A stretch of 64,000 bases of DNA, taken from assembly GCA_034766995.1 (NCBI GenBank), contig CM068320.1, positions 24,479,351 to 24,543,350 of the forward strand, given 5' to 3'. The first letter of the stretch is position 1, and every line of letters begins with the position of its first letter. Positions 24,841 to 38,248 of the stretch are shown piece by piece. Under the pieces are notes generated by a model, which worked only from the letters and a program-made list of their open reading frames with translations, was not told the DNA's origin and searched no databases. The translations under genes and the position numbers were made by a program. The DNA is from Acanthacorydalis orientalis. Its lineage: Eukaryota > Arthropoda > Insecta > Megaloptera > Corydalidae.

Positions 24841-25045
24841 TAGTTTATTTTACTATTTTTATGTGTTTTGTTGTAAATAATTAACATCTGAGAATAAATG
24901 TTTGTTTTTTTTCTCAGCACTTCGATTTACTCATTTATTTTATTTATTATTTATATCTACCTACTCCACAAAATAGCCAAGGTGTTGCGTTAAAATTTCA
25001 AGATTTGTGAAGTGTTCCGTCATAAGAACAGTTTGGGAAACGTCG

Positions 25046-25776
25046 AACTATATGCTTCAAGAAAGATAAACATTTTATAGTCATAAATGTGTCTTGTAAT
25101 AATTGAGATTTGAGAAATGCGAATGATAATAAAGTAGTATTTAATTTATACTATGAAATTATTATAAGAAATTGAAAAAAACAGGCTTTTTCTTAAAATA
25201 TGCATTTTTTATTTTTTTAAATAAATACCCGTAAATGTATTCAAATGTATACTATTATTTAATTCATTAACCTTTTCATATTACCTTTGTGTTATGTTTA
25301 CCTTTTTGTTACAATACTGGCAAATTAAATCTCGTTACAAAATTCTTGACATAAAAAATATTATGATTATTTTTTATTTTTGTAAATACTTTTTCTTGTA
25401 TAATGTTACGGTAATGTCCATTCATATAAATAATTAAGAACTATTGTCATCTTCGATATTAAAATAAACCTTTTCATATTAAATATTATCTTTGACTTCT
25501 TTCCATTGTTTCATTGTTTTTAATATTTTTATGAGTATTCAATACAAATTCGGTTTTTAAAACAAACAGTAGCGACGAATACATATTTTTTAACAGTGTA
25601 TATTTATAATAATACACTTTTATTCAAATACACTTCATACACAAACCGGCGAAGAATATTAAACATAAATTATCATTATCTAAACACATAACTAATTAAT
25701 ATGACATAAAGTGATACTATGATTGTGATTAATTGCAAGTATTTTCATAAAAGTTTGCATATAAATTAATTTCTCT

Positions 25777-25834
<58 letters not shown>

Positions 25835-26053
25835 TTTAATTAATTTTTAAATTAAATACAAATTAAACGCGTCTTTAACAAATCATTTCAACTAATAACT
25901 ATATTTCCGACATAATTGTCTGACGATCTTCGTACAATAAGAGTAATTAGCAGCAGCATCATAAAATAAGCTGTTTTATGTTTATATCTTACTTTGAAAT
26001 TAATAAACATTAACATGAAATAGCAAATAAATCTTTATATATATATATATATA
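25046..26053. other. AT-rich spacer, no gene seen
   Basis: Contains (TA)n at 25778-25829 and 26036-26053; nothing else is recognised. Confidence 0.5.
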
Positions 26054-26975
26054 CGAGGTCAGACAATTAAGTAATGCGACCGATTTTTTTTCTCGACCTG
26101 TGGTAACACTGCGAACCTGTAACTCCGCCACCGTAATAGCAGATCCCTACTCTCTCGATTGAGACCTTGACCACCCTCGTACGATCATTTCTTCGCCAGC
26201 TGTTTAGTGTTTTGTAACAACGCGCGAGTAGTGCATGTCACGAAGCCCACCGAATGAACATCGCTCAAGATTGTCTCGAGCAGGTTGAAAGTGATCCTAC
26301 TCTTCTCGATCGAGTTATTACTGGTGATGAAAGTTGGTTCTTTCAATATGACCCCGAAACTAAACGACAAAGCCAACAGTGGCTGTCCCCTGGAGCACCA
26401 AGGCCAAAGAAGGCGAGAATGAGCAAGTCTAAAGTGAAAACCATGTTGATTTGCTTCTTCGACAGCAAAGGGGTGGTTCACAAAGAGTTCGTACCACCTG
26501 GACAAACCGTAAATCAAGTATTCTACCGCAATGTGCTCGAAAAATTACGAAAAAGGGTGCTCAGAGTGCGTCCAGAGATCGCAAAGACTTGGGTTCTGCA
26601 TCACGACAATGCTCCCTGTCACAGTGCGTTCAGTGTCTCTCAGTTTTTGGCATCTAAAGGCATCGCAACGTTACCACAACCGCCCTATTCACCGGACATT
26701 TCACCCTGCGACTTTTTCCTATTCCCCCATATGAAAAAATTCGTCAAAGGTCGACATTTTGACTCCGTTGAAGATATCCAAGAATCTGTGACGAGGGTAC
26801 TCGGAGAGGTCCCACAAGAAGTGTTCCAGAATTGTTACGAAAACTGGAAAACTCGCTGGAATAAGTGTATAGATGCGGGAGGGGACTACTTTGAAGGGGA
26901 TCGCAGCGATGTACCTTAATTTTTAAATATACTCGATTTTTGAATTTTGTCGCATTACTTAATTGTCTGACCTCG
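26054..26975 (+). mobile_element. Mariner element with 5' internal deletion
   Basis: Nearly perfect terminal repeats, CGAGGTCAGACAATTAAGTA on both sides (right one inverted), are flanked by TA within short TA arrays. The length of 922 bp is about 370 bp below a full mariner. The missing part is the DNA-binding half of the transposase. The termini and transposase are unlike those of the mariner at 23500. Confidence 0.9.
26254..26919 (+). CDS. Mariner transposase, catalytic half only
   Basis: The 221-residue frame holds a complete DDD catalytic region: D in VITGDESWFFQYDPETKRQS, D in VLHHDNAPCH, and D in YSPDISPCDFFLFP, with 34 residues between the last two. The conserved FDSKGVVHKEFVPPGQTVN strand region and WNKCIDAGGDYFEGD end are present. 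Upstream of MNIAQDCLE the sequence (26160-26250) no longer encodes the HTH domains because of a deletion. The frame is uninterrupted, but the product would lack terminal-repeat binding, so I treat it as a non-functional transposase remnant. Confidence 0.85.
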   Translation: MNIAQDCLEQVESDPTLLDRVITGDESWFFQYDPETKRQSQQWLSPGAPRPKKARMSKSKVKTMLICFFDSKGVVHKEFVPPGQTVNQVFYRNVLEKLRKRVLRVRPEIAKTWVLHHDNAPCHSAFSVSQFLASKGIATLPQPPYSPDISPCDFFLFPHMKKFVKGRHFDSVEDIQESVTRVLGEVPQEVFQNCYENWKTRWNKCIDAGGDYFEGDRSDVP

Positions 26976-26999
26976 TATATATATATATATATATATTCT

Positions 27000-27770
27000 A
27001 GAATCTTCTAAAAACAATATTTTAAAATATATATTGTTTGTTCACATTTACACACTGTATCCATTGTTCACATGTGGTAAAATTCATCGTAATAATATAC
27101 AAAACATATCAATATAGAATAACAAGATAGTATAGAAATAAGTTGAAACAATTTGTTTACCTTCTCAATTTCAAGTTAAACCCTAAAGGACGCCTACATA
27201 TACATTCACTTTTATACTTTAAATTTAATAAGTATTCTGTTATATCATATATTTTTTTTAATAAATCATCATCAAAAAGCAAATAAAATGTATACAACAA
27301 TATATCTGATATTCTAAAATTTAAAACGTTTTCTTCTTACATTTATATTCTCCTTTCTACTTTGTCATCAGTATTAATATATGTATAATAAGTAGTCTTA
27401 TGGGAGTATCACTGTTTAAATTTACTTTTAAATTTATCATTTTATTATTATTAACTAGAATATAAAATTCAATAATATGACTTGAGTTTAATTTAACGTA
27501 TAATTTCAATTATTCATGAATACAACAAATCATTACTAAATTTTTATGGCATAATTAATGAAAAAAAGAACTAAAAAAACTCTTAATTATCTAAAATTAT
27601 TTTTTACTAAGATAAAAAATACATATAATGCATAATGATGAAAAAATATATAATGTAGATTGATAAATAAATTTTATGCTAATTTATATATATATATATA
27701 TTTATATATTATTATATTTATATTTATATATATATTTATATATATATATATATATATATATAAATATATA

Positions 27771-27807
<37 letters not shown>

Positions 27808-28497
27808 TACAGTTATTATTATTAAAAAACAAACTATTCAGTGAGAAAATTTTTGACCTCGTTACAATTTTCTTAAATTTTGATAATTTTTTCAAAAAAA
27901 TTATCAAATTTATTATCAAATTATCAAAACTGTCTATTAATTGTTTTCGCATACTAGAATATTTTTAATCTTCAAATATTATGTTATTATTTTCTAAATT
28001 CCAATATTTTTACTACTTTATTATTATTTTTTATAGAGAAAATACTTTTTTAGATAAGGAAAAAAAACGTAGTTTGTTGGATGACCGAAAATAATAATAT
28101 ATAGTTTTTCAAAATACTTATATAAGTATTTTCGTGACCGAAAATACTTATCATAGTTTTCCAAATGAAATACTGACCTTTTTCTACCTGTAATGTATTT
28201 TCATGCATTTTCTCAATAAACATGATTTTTTCTATAAATGTAAATTTAATATTTTATTAATTATCAATCAAAAAGCACTAATGTACTTAAGATAAATACT
28301 TTTTATTGCAATTAAACGTATATTTATTCTATTTTTTACATAGGTTATATTTGATTTATTTTTAAACATATTTTCTATAAGTAACCTGTCACCAAAAATT
28401 TATCACAATATTATCTATCACAAAAGCTTCATTCTTTTTGTTCATTCAAACATAAAACATATTGTATCTATCTATCTACCTACCTACCTATCTACCA

Positions 28498-28554
<57 letters not shown>

Positions 28555-31033
28555 GAGAGAGAGAGAGATGTATGCAATTTTTTCATAGATTATTTTTTTA
28601 TGTACTGATAGTTAAAAAAAATTGACTGGTAACTAATAATCTTACATGCAAAAATTAAATCATTTTAATATTATAATAATCCCAACAATTATTATCCAAC
28701 TGTAATTAAACTTCGTTTGAAAAATTTACAAAAAAAAAATGAGCTTTATTTATTTCTAAGAACTATTTGAGATTACTCAAAAACTTGAAACATAATTTCA
28801 AATTAAAAATAATAATATTACTTTTATTATATGAAAAAAATTAGTTTCTTGAATAAACAATGTAAAATATAAAAAATCGAAGATGTTTACATTTTATTAA
28901 CTCATTTAAAATCGATTCCAAGAAATAAATCAATATAAAAAAATGTAATATCCTTAAAAGGTTTCATTTTGAATATTAATTAAAAATATTTTTTAAGATT
29001 TTCTACCACTCTTAAAATGATCTAAAACATGTTATCAATAGATAACGTTCAATAATGTTTAGTTATATATATATATATATTCTTATTTGTCTATAAAATG
29101 ATAAACTATTTAAACATTTTTTTCTTAAAAACACATTCTTTACTAATCTTAAAATTTAAAATATTTTCAAACAGAATTCTTAACGAAAAACATAATTCAT
29201 GGAAACTTTACTCTTACTTAAGAATTTATCGTCTCTATATTGTTGTTTTATTATGAAGAATAAAAAATTTAATAAATGATAGTAAAATAAGATAAATATT
29301 TTTTAGATACTCATTTTATTCAAAATACATATACATTACATATAGTATATTAGTAATATAAAAATACTCAATGAATATATTCTTGTATTCATTTCGGAAA
29401 TAAACACATAATACTTTTTTACAAAATAAACTAATAAATTTTCTACAAAAAATACAAAAATCTCCGAAACTAAACAAAAATTCTTATTTAATAATTAAGT
29501 AATATTATTACATATTTTATAGTAACATTAAGTCGAAACATAATTTTATAGACTTTTTACATATCATTATTTAAATTAACATCAAAAATAATAATAAAAC
29601 ACCAGAAACTTGAACATTTCAAATTATCTTTTAAAACAACTGTTAGTATATTTATTAACATAATTTTGTGATGACTAATGTATTTGTCTTACAATCAAAC
29701 ATGAATCGTTTTTATGAATATGTAATAAAAGGAATAATTATGCAATAGAAAAATTAAATACATTTAAATAATTTTTATTTTCATTTTAAAAGTGAATTGT
29801 ATCTTTGCTTACTGTTTATCCAAGTTTACACCTTTTTTGCATTTTATATTAATATTTCTCGGACATTATTTCTTGATCACTTTGCAGTTAAATAATAATT
29901 TTGAATCACTGGATTGGTTCTTATAAAATTTACATTAAAAATATTATTTTATTATTTAAATATATTTTTTTTCTTGGTTTTGCAGCTATTTTTCTCAAAG
30001 AACATAACATGACTTGATATTTGAAAAACAATCATGTATATTATTTGTATCTTAAAGTGAAATAATTGCTTAATACAAATTATTTAATTAATTTATCATG
30101 TTAAGTATTCTTCAGTTTCTATATTTCTTTTTCATATATTTTTTAAAAAATATTAAATGGATAAAAAATACTTAAACATACAAAAATAAACTAGTTTTTC
30201 TAATTTATTTTAAAATATATTGATTAATAATTCTTATCAATTATTAAATATATAAAAATAATTTATTAAAGATCTTATCTTTTTAAACTGATTACAATGG
30301 ATTTTTCATTTTTGTTATTATCAAACTTGAAACATATTTTACACCGAGTTGAAATAACTCCTGCTCAACATTCAAATTCCATATCGATTTCAATAAATGC
30401 TAGCGGCAAATAACTCTTAAATCATAAACGATATGGGAAGAAATTTGTTTTTCTCAGAAACGTTTATTCAACACATCATTCAAATTTAAAAAAAAAAATT
30501 CATAACGCCAATAGTAACACTCGTTAAATGAAAATATTAAAAGTATGTGACATTGATTTGATTTGATTTCATATTTCAAGTATTCACTGGTTTTGTGATA
30601 ATAAATTTTAAAATTCAAAACATTTATTTATAACATAATAATAATAACAGATAGTACAAAACATAATCTACTTTGTTTTTAAATATTTATTTATTAATGA
30701 TAATAATAAATTGTTTAATAATACATAGAAATAAACAAAAATATTCAAACATCTTTCAATTAAGACATATTTTTATTGACATTTTTATTTAATTTATATC
30801 ATTTTTTTAATATAAACAACATAAAGTAATTTTGTTTCAAATCTCAAAAACGTATATACATGAAACATTCTGATTTAATCAAATTTAATAAATAAAAAAA
30901 TAATAAAACTGATTTTCTACAGATTTCAAATTTCATTTAAAACAAAAATCATGCAATTAATTCCATTACTAAAACAGCTTGAAATTAAAAATATAGTACA
31001 AAGCGCAATACTTATAATCGATAATGTATTAAA

Positions 31034-31087
<54 letters not shown>

Positions 31088-31324
31088 GTGTGTGTATATA
31101 CCAGTCTTAAATACAAATGGAATATTTATTGTCTTCTTCAATATTAAATTGTAAACATTTCCATTCTATTTCTCTTAAAAATATTTTTTTTAATTCATAT
31201 CATATAAAACGTATATAAAAGTACATTCTAAGTGATTTCAAAATATTTAGTTCTATTAAAGTAAGTTCTATATTTAACATCACAATTTCATTTCTTTCCT
31301 TTATTTATATGTGCACACACACAG

Positions 31325-31382
<58 letters not shown>

Positions 31383-31736
31383 GAAAGAAACTGAGAGAGA
31401 CAGAACAAACTGGAATATTAAAAAATTATTTACAAAAGATACTTTTAATAATCAGACCCTCTCATATACATTTATATGTGTAGAATCTTATCTAAGCAAT
31501 AATTACTAATTTAACATTAAAAATCTGATCAATTGATTTCAAACCAATTCAGAATGTAAATGAATATTATTTAAGAAGATATACTTGTCGACTGTTTATA
31601 AAAGATACTTTATCAAACAGATTTTATATAGAAATAATTCTTTATATATTTTCAAGTATATCTAAATAATAAATTACATATTCATATCAAGATATCAAGA
31701 TTGATTACTCGGATTTCTTCTATATTTTGATACTTT
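27000..31736. other. AT-rich intergenic, no gene seen
   Basis: Very AT-rich with (TA)n at 27686-27811, 28501-28553 (preceded by CTAT/CTAC tetranucleotides from 28467), 31040-31078 and 31321-31379. No frame with protein similarity or splice support. Confidence 0.5.
27686..27811. repeat. Long interrupted (TA)n array
   Basis: About 125 bp of TA repeats broken by TTTATATT and AATATA units. Confidence 0.85.
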
Positions 31737-31742
31737 TTTATT
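31737..31742 (-). promoter_or_regulatory. Candidate polyadenylation signal of the SAM-SH2 adaptor gene
   Basis: AATAAA on the minus strand, about 77 bases past the stop codon at 31819; a candidate only, given the base composition. Confidence 0.35.
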
Positions 31743-31761
31743 ACTAAGTGACAAGTTCAAA

Positions 31762-31808
<47 letters not shown>

Positions 31809-31818
31809 AACATTAATT

Positions 31819-32189
31819 TTACATATTCATACTCCTTAAACAAACAGATCCTGTATTGACTCCATTCTTTAATAAAACCAATTTTTCTTGACGATGAAAC
31901 TCAACGAGTTGCTTTAAGTCTGCAAAAGTGCGTTCGTTACTTCTAGATATACCTAACGTTATACTTCCGTTTGGTGTCTTCACTACAGGTATATTATAAA
32001 TACATTCTTCAAATATTAGCGATAACGTATGTATGTAGTCTGGTTTTGAACTTGGTCGAAATATAAACGTTCCATTCGGACGTCCTTTCAGAAGGTTCTC
32101 TGCACCGGTTCGATTCACATTCACAAACCATTCGTCCTGCTCGACTGGTGGTTTCGGCAATGGCCAAGACGTAACTGGAATTGACGATT
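31819..32189 (-). CDS. Adaptor exon 5: SH2 domain
   Basis: The acceptor ATTATGTCAG|AA completes a phase-1 codon. The exon encodes SWPLPKPP, then the SH2 fold: WFVNVNRTGAENLL (helix A, with Arg520), GTFIFRPSS (the FLVR strand, here FIFR), LSLIFEECIYNIPV and FADLKQLVEFHR, closing with VCLRSMNM and TAA. The open frame continues upstream of the acceptor for about 46 codons (32190-32328), which I take as intron. Confidence 0.88.
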
Positions 32190-32549
32190 CTGACATAATT
32201 TCGCAATTATTGTTATTTGTATTTCGCTTTACAGACACGACACGCGATCCGAATTCGCCAATTTCGGAACAGATTCGAGATAATAAATTGTGAATTATTG
32301 GTATTGATACACGTATACACCAACACATTGTCTTATTCTAATGATATTCAATTATATTTTGCGAACAAATGATGTCTATATATTTATAATAAATGTTTAT
32401 TAATTGATAAAAGCAGTCAAATAATAACTTTTAGTGATTATTCTATTTAATAACAGTTTTATTATTAAACGCCAATTATTTCATTTGTCACATAAAAGAT
32501 TTTGGTATTATTTTTTCTATATCAATATTTTATGTTAATAATATTTCCA

Positions 32550-32594
<45 letters not shown>

Positions 32595-34914
32595 ATAAAT
32601 ATATTATATATATATATATATATATATTTATTTATTTATAATATCGAAAAAGAAAGAAAGAAAGAAAGAATGAAAGTTATATGTAAATGCAGGTGTATGT
32701 AGTGTGTGTATGTATAAGTAATATGCATACAAGCTCTATTCTACAAAAGTCAGCTACAATTTCATATTTCATTGCCTTTTAAGCTCATATTGAGCCATTT
32801 GGTGAATTTCGCATTTTTTTTAAAAATAAAATCAATATTTTGTATCTCATGATATAAATATTATGGTGGTAGGGAAATAATTGCGGTTTATGACCTTCAA
32901 ATTCATATTCATATTTCTCTTTTTTGATTTTTCTCACTGTTTTAAGTAGTCTAGAACTGTTAGAAGACTAACGCCTAACTTTCGTGCAAGCTTTCTAAAT
33001 GTTGTGCGTGGTTCTGATTCAACTAACGCTTTCAGTTGGTCGTTATGTACTGAAGAGGACGCATGCGACCATAGATAAAATACTCTCGCGACCTTCTTCA
33101 TATTCAAGGCTCTCGTTCCCAGTACGAAATTTTTGTAACCACCATTGCACCGTACGTTCCTTAACAGTACCCACACCAAAAGCATCGTTTAGTTTATGAG
33201 CAGTTTCTGCTGCTTTGCCACCAGTTTTGAACTAGTCCAAAAATTACTCATATTTGTTTCTTTTTTATCTTTAATTCAATAGCCCAATTCGAAGGAAAAT
33301 TAATAATAAAATCAAAGTCGATATTACCTAAATACAGACCGGACAATGTACTTTAAATTGATATTTACATGAACACGATGAAATGACACTTTCATTGAAA
33401 AAATTAAGGTTAGAATTCATAAAATAAAAACCGTAATTATTTTCCTACCAACCTAATATATAAATCAAGAGCTCAATTTCTGACCAATCTCTTATTTACG
33501 GCCTCTCGTACAAAATATAAATTGTAATCTGTTTTAATAGATGACCAAAACTTGAATTTGTAAAGTTAACACAAAAGCATTCTTATTATTTATATTAAAA
33601 AAATCAAAACATTTCCAATTTTTTTCAGATTCCATTTTTTATATGAATTCTGGTCGGATATATTCCCTACCCTATATTTTTTCTGTTATTCCATAAATCA
33701 TTTATTTAATATCATAAGTACAACCAAATTAATTCTCGACTAATATATATTTATAATTTAAAATAATTATCGTATCATTTATTATTTATTGAAAAAATAA
33801 AAAAATGTCTTATTGATAGAACAATTTTATACAAAAATAAAGTAAATGTTATAGTGAAAAAACTTATTTAATATCAATTTATGAGATATCTTTTAGTGAT
33901 TTTTTTGGAGAACTGATAAAATTTCTTTATTTTAATGAACAAATAAATAATTTAATAATCTAAAATAGAAATTTATTATTGATTAGTTCGTTTTATATAA
34001 AAACTAATTCCAATTTCGAAAACATCTTTATCGAAATATTTGTATATCTATTAAAATAATGATACATTTTTTTTATATAATTGTCATTATATTATATTTG
34101 TATAAACAATTCAACAGAATTAAAATAATGAAACTAATTAAGAAGAAGAATTTAAATTTGTTGACAGGACATTTAAATATTCTTTAAAAGAGAAAAAACT
34201 ATTAAATTTTTCAGAAAAAATAAAATTACACTTGATGCTGCTTCTATGTATTTCAATAATTTCTAAATAATGTTTTATTTAAGATATAATCATTACACTA
34301 CCTGCATATTTCAATAAAATTATTTAATCAAAATATCAATAATGATTTATTCTAGTTAATACATAAATTCCCATATTTATCATTAAATCAATTTTTTCAC
34401 AAACATTTCACTTTTATTCGTACACAAAATTGAAAATATTGTTTAGTATGAAAGTTTTTTAATTAAATTGAATACTAAAATATCGAATATTATACAATGA
34501 TACTTATACATTTTAATAGTTTTTATATATTTTTCTAACTGATTAAAAGTAAATAACTATGAAATAAAACCTGGATTTTCTCATTGAATATTTTTTATAA
34601 TTTTAATATATTCTCACCGAAATCAGTTCAAGTACATTTCGTAGATAGATTATATTAAATTTAGTTTCATATCCAAATGACCAGAGAAAATTAACTTTAG
34701 GATAGTAATATGAATTTTTAATAGTTACACCTAATTTTTAATATGAATAAATAAAAAATAAAATTGTAGTTTCATAATAGTTAAACATTGACGAGAATTC
34801 GATTTCATCATAAAATTTGAAAAATGTTTAGCTTTATATTCTGTTTTTCATATTTTACAGCAGAATTCAAACATTTTTAGACAGTTTATTACATTTACAT
34901 ATATTTAAAATTTG

Positions 34915-34982
<68 letters not shown>

Positions 34983-35158
34983 AGAGAGAGAGTGTGTGAA
35001 TGTGTATGTGAGTGTGTGTGTGTGAGTGTGAATGTGTGTGTGAGTGTGTATCTGAGTGTGTGTGTGTGTGTAAGTGTGTGTGTGTGTAAGTGTGTGTTTT
35101 GTGAGTGTGTGTGTGTAAGTGTGAGTGTGTGTGAGTGTATGTTTGTGTGTGTGTGTGT

Positions 35159-35207
<49 letters not shown>

Positions 35208-35470
35208 GTGGCGTACTCAGGAGGAAAAGGGAAAAACACTAGAAAACAAAACAAAATCATTTTCTGAAAATGCTCCTATATACACAAAGAGATTAAAGTA
35301 ACCACTACTAAAGTAATTCAAGGGCTTTGCAAAAAGAAAAGAAACATGGATTTTATTCTTTAAATAAATTTTTATAATCACCTAATGAAATTTATTAAAT
35401 TTACATTAAAAATTCTTTTATCCGTTCAACTCGTCCCACCCCAGATTAAATCCTGAGCGCACCACTATAT

Positions 35471-35568
<98 letters not shown>

Positions 35569-38203
35569 GAAAAAAAAGTAATTCAATCATTTTAACAGTT
35601 TTTTTAATTTAGATTTTTTTATTACTTTATTATTTTTTACTTTATTATTATTTTAGATATAATAATTTTAATTGTGTAATTATATTAGTTCCGAAGCACT
35701 TTTTATCGCAAATATCACTACATGATAAAATAAATAAAAGATAAGTTTACATACACGATTTTTGTCTGCCACTAACTGTAAAATTTACAGAGCAAATTAA
35801 AACTGCAAAATCAGATTAGAGTTTTCGATAAGTTAGTTATGGAAACAGTATTGATTTATTAGTACAATCGTTATTTACACGCTATATTTAACAACAACTC
35901 CACTTATTACCAAAAATTGCACCATTTACAATTATTATCAAATACCTCTTAGTGTCTGAACGTTATTCAGATATGAGAAGGTCGATATTTAAATAAAATT
36001 ATATTGTGTGCGCGTTAAATATTTGGTCGTGCTCATCTTGAATGCACTTATACCCACAATCAAACATTATCTGAGATGCATATGGAAATATGTTTCAATC
36101 TGATGACAAACTGTGAACGATAAGCGTGTGTAAGTTTTATTTTCTTTTGAATTGGATCTTAAAAGAAGACGCACATGTTTCTGTAGACGTTTTATAAAAC
36201 GATGAAATAAAGTGCTACATATTATGTCTTTATTCTGTTTAATACGTACGCAATTAATCTTGATGTTCATACACTTTTATTGTCTAATCTACTACTTACA
36301 TTTTAAATGAGATCCAGCAGGTTTTCAAAACTTTAATTAAAAAATACACAACGCCACGAAGGAATAAATGATTCAGTACACTATTAAACTAACTTTTACG
36401 TTTTATTCGAATACTATAAATTTAGTAAAGTTTTTTAATCCTCTTTAGACATTAAAATCCGTAATAAAATAGAAATACTTTTTATTTATGTCACCATATA
36501 ATTCATGCATTTTATTAAATTTGAATTTCTTTACACGAGTGATGTCAAACACGCGGCCCGCGGCACAAGGCTTGAAGTTGATTTTATTAAAATAATAAAA
36601 TAATTAAAATATTAAAATAATAATAAAGTACCACTCAAATGGAATTGAGTGTAATTCAGTGTAACACGGTACTAAAAGAAAAGTGTAATGAAGTTGGTAT
36701 TCCAGAATTTTATTTGTACTTGCCAGAACATTTTATTGAATTGAGTATGTTTGCAGCAAGAATCTTGGTAATGTTTGCTAGTACATACCAATGTGAACAA
36801 TTATTTTCTCTTTTAACCCTTTGCAGAAGAGAATTTTTTCAACTGTATTTCTCGCTGGATCGAATATACTTTCTGTATAAAGTGAAATTATGTGCTGAAG
36901 AGTTAAATATAAGATGTTAAGTAATAAATATCGTGTTTAATGGAATTTTAGATTTAATTGGAAAATAATAATAAGTATTTGAGAATAAAAATATAGTTAA
37001 GTTTTTGTATGGTACAGATAACGAAATTATTTTTACCACTTTAGCGGCTACATTCGACCTAGCAACTAAAAGTGTGATCCCGGTTGTACGGCGACATTCG
37101 ACCGCAAAGAGTTAAAGACTAATAAGACTTCACAAAGGTCAAGATTTACAAATGAACATTTAACATTTATAATAAAAATATCGTTATCACAAAAAAAAAC
37201 GATATTGATAAAATAGTTTCCACCGAAAGATGCTGTTTCTAGTAAAAAATATTCTTTTTTTAAATTTCTCTAATTTAAAATTTTGCTGCTTCACTCGATA
37301 ATAATACTTAAAATTAATATATTTTTTTAAACTTTTATAAATTCATTAAAGAAAAAATGTAAAATTTAAACGAGTTCTTTTCTCATATAAATAAAATACC
37401 TTTTTTCTCTCGATAATTTTTTTTTTGGATCACATTTTCTCTGCACCCGCAGACTCTCTTAAACTGACTTTGATGGCCCGTGTTCATATATGAGTTTTAC
37501 ACCACTGCTTTATACCAGTTTTATTTTTAACAGATTTTAATTTAGTGATGCATTTGTTAAATGTTATTTAATCGATTAATACTTTTATTAGCCGATTAAT
37601 TAAATCGCATAAAAATATAAATCTCAAAAACTTACTTGAAGGTGAAGGAACTGGAACCGGTGGCCGAGAAGGGAGCGGTTTCGTTGGCACTGCAATCATA
37701 TGTTTATTCTATTAAATATATCAACTTTTGAAATAAATTATTTGCTTATTATCTGTAATATTTTTTATCAGATAGCGCTTCTTCGAAAAATTAATTAAAT
37801 ATAAACACAAGTTAATATCGCATTATTTAGCCTTAACTATTTATTTGAAACGATTCTTTCTCCAATGTTACAACATAATTGTATTGTGTGAACATGACAC
37901 CAATATATCACACGTTAATCAATAAAATATTAAGATATATATTTGACTAAACAAGAATATGTAATAGGATTTTTTTGTGATCGATAAAAATAATATTTAT
38001 AAAATATCTTATATTTTTACATTATATAATCTTATAAAAAATAAATATTTTCCATAAGATTACTTTCAGCAAAAAGAAAATCTTATTTTTACCAAATTTA
38101 TACAAAATATGTCGTTTTTACATCAATGATTTTTTTCGATTAATAGAAATAAGAATCGATTCGAGTATTTATTAGAACACAGTTACATATAACATACAAT
38201 TAT

Positions 38204-38248
<45 letters not shown>

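Larger units (their letters stand above)
22813..25045. mobile_element. hAT element remnant containing a nested mariner
   Basis: The left end CAACGTTTCCCAAACTATGT and the inverted right end CGACGTTTCCCAAACTGTTC form hAT-type terminal repeats; the left end continues into a GTTCCGCGGAACACC stretch known from ZBED/Charlie-type hATs. Flanking 8-mers match at 6 of 8 positions. Inside are a transposase C-terminal fragment (23085-23432), a TA array (23443-23499) and a mariner (23500-24793). Without the mariner the hAT remnant is about 0.94 kb, much shorter than an autonomous element. Confidence 0.75.

Noticed and set aside
32190..32328. Extension of the SH2 frame upstream to an ATG (MCWCIRVSIP...)
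   Set aside because: A phase-compatible acceptor at 32190 and the separately identified SAM and linker exons explain the gene better; the extension has no domain.
34895..35267. Cys/Val-rich and His/Thr-rich frames on opposite strands
   Set aside because: They translate the TG-rich microsatellite; no signal or domain supports a gene.
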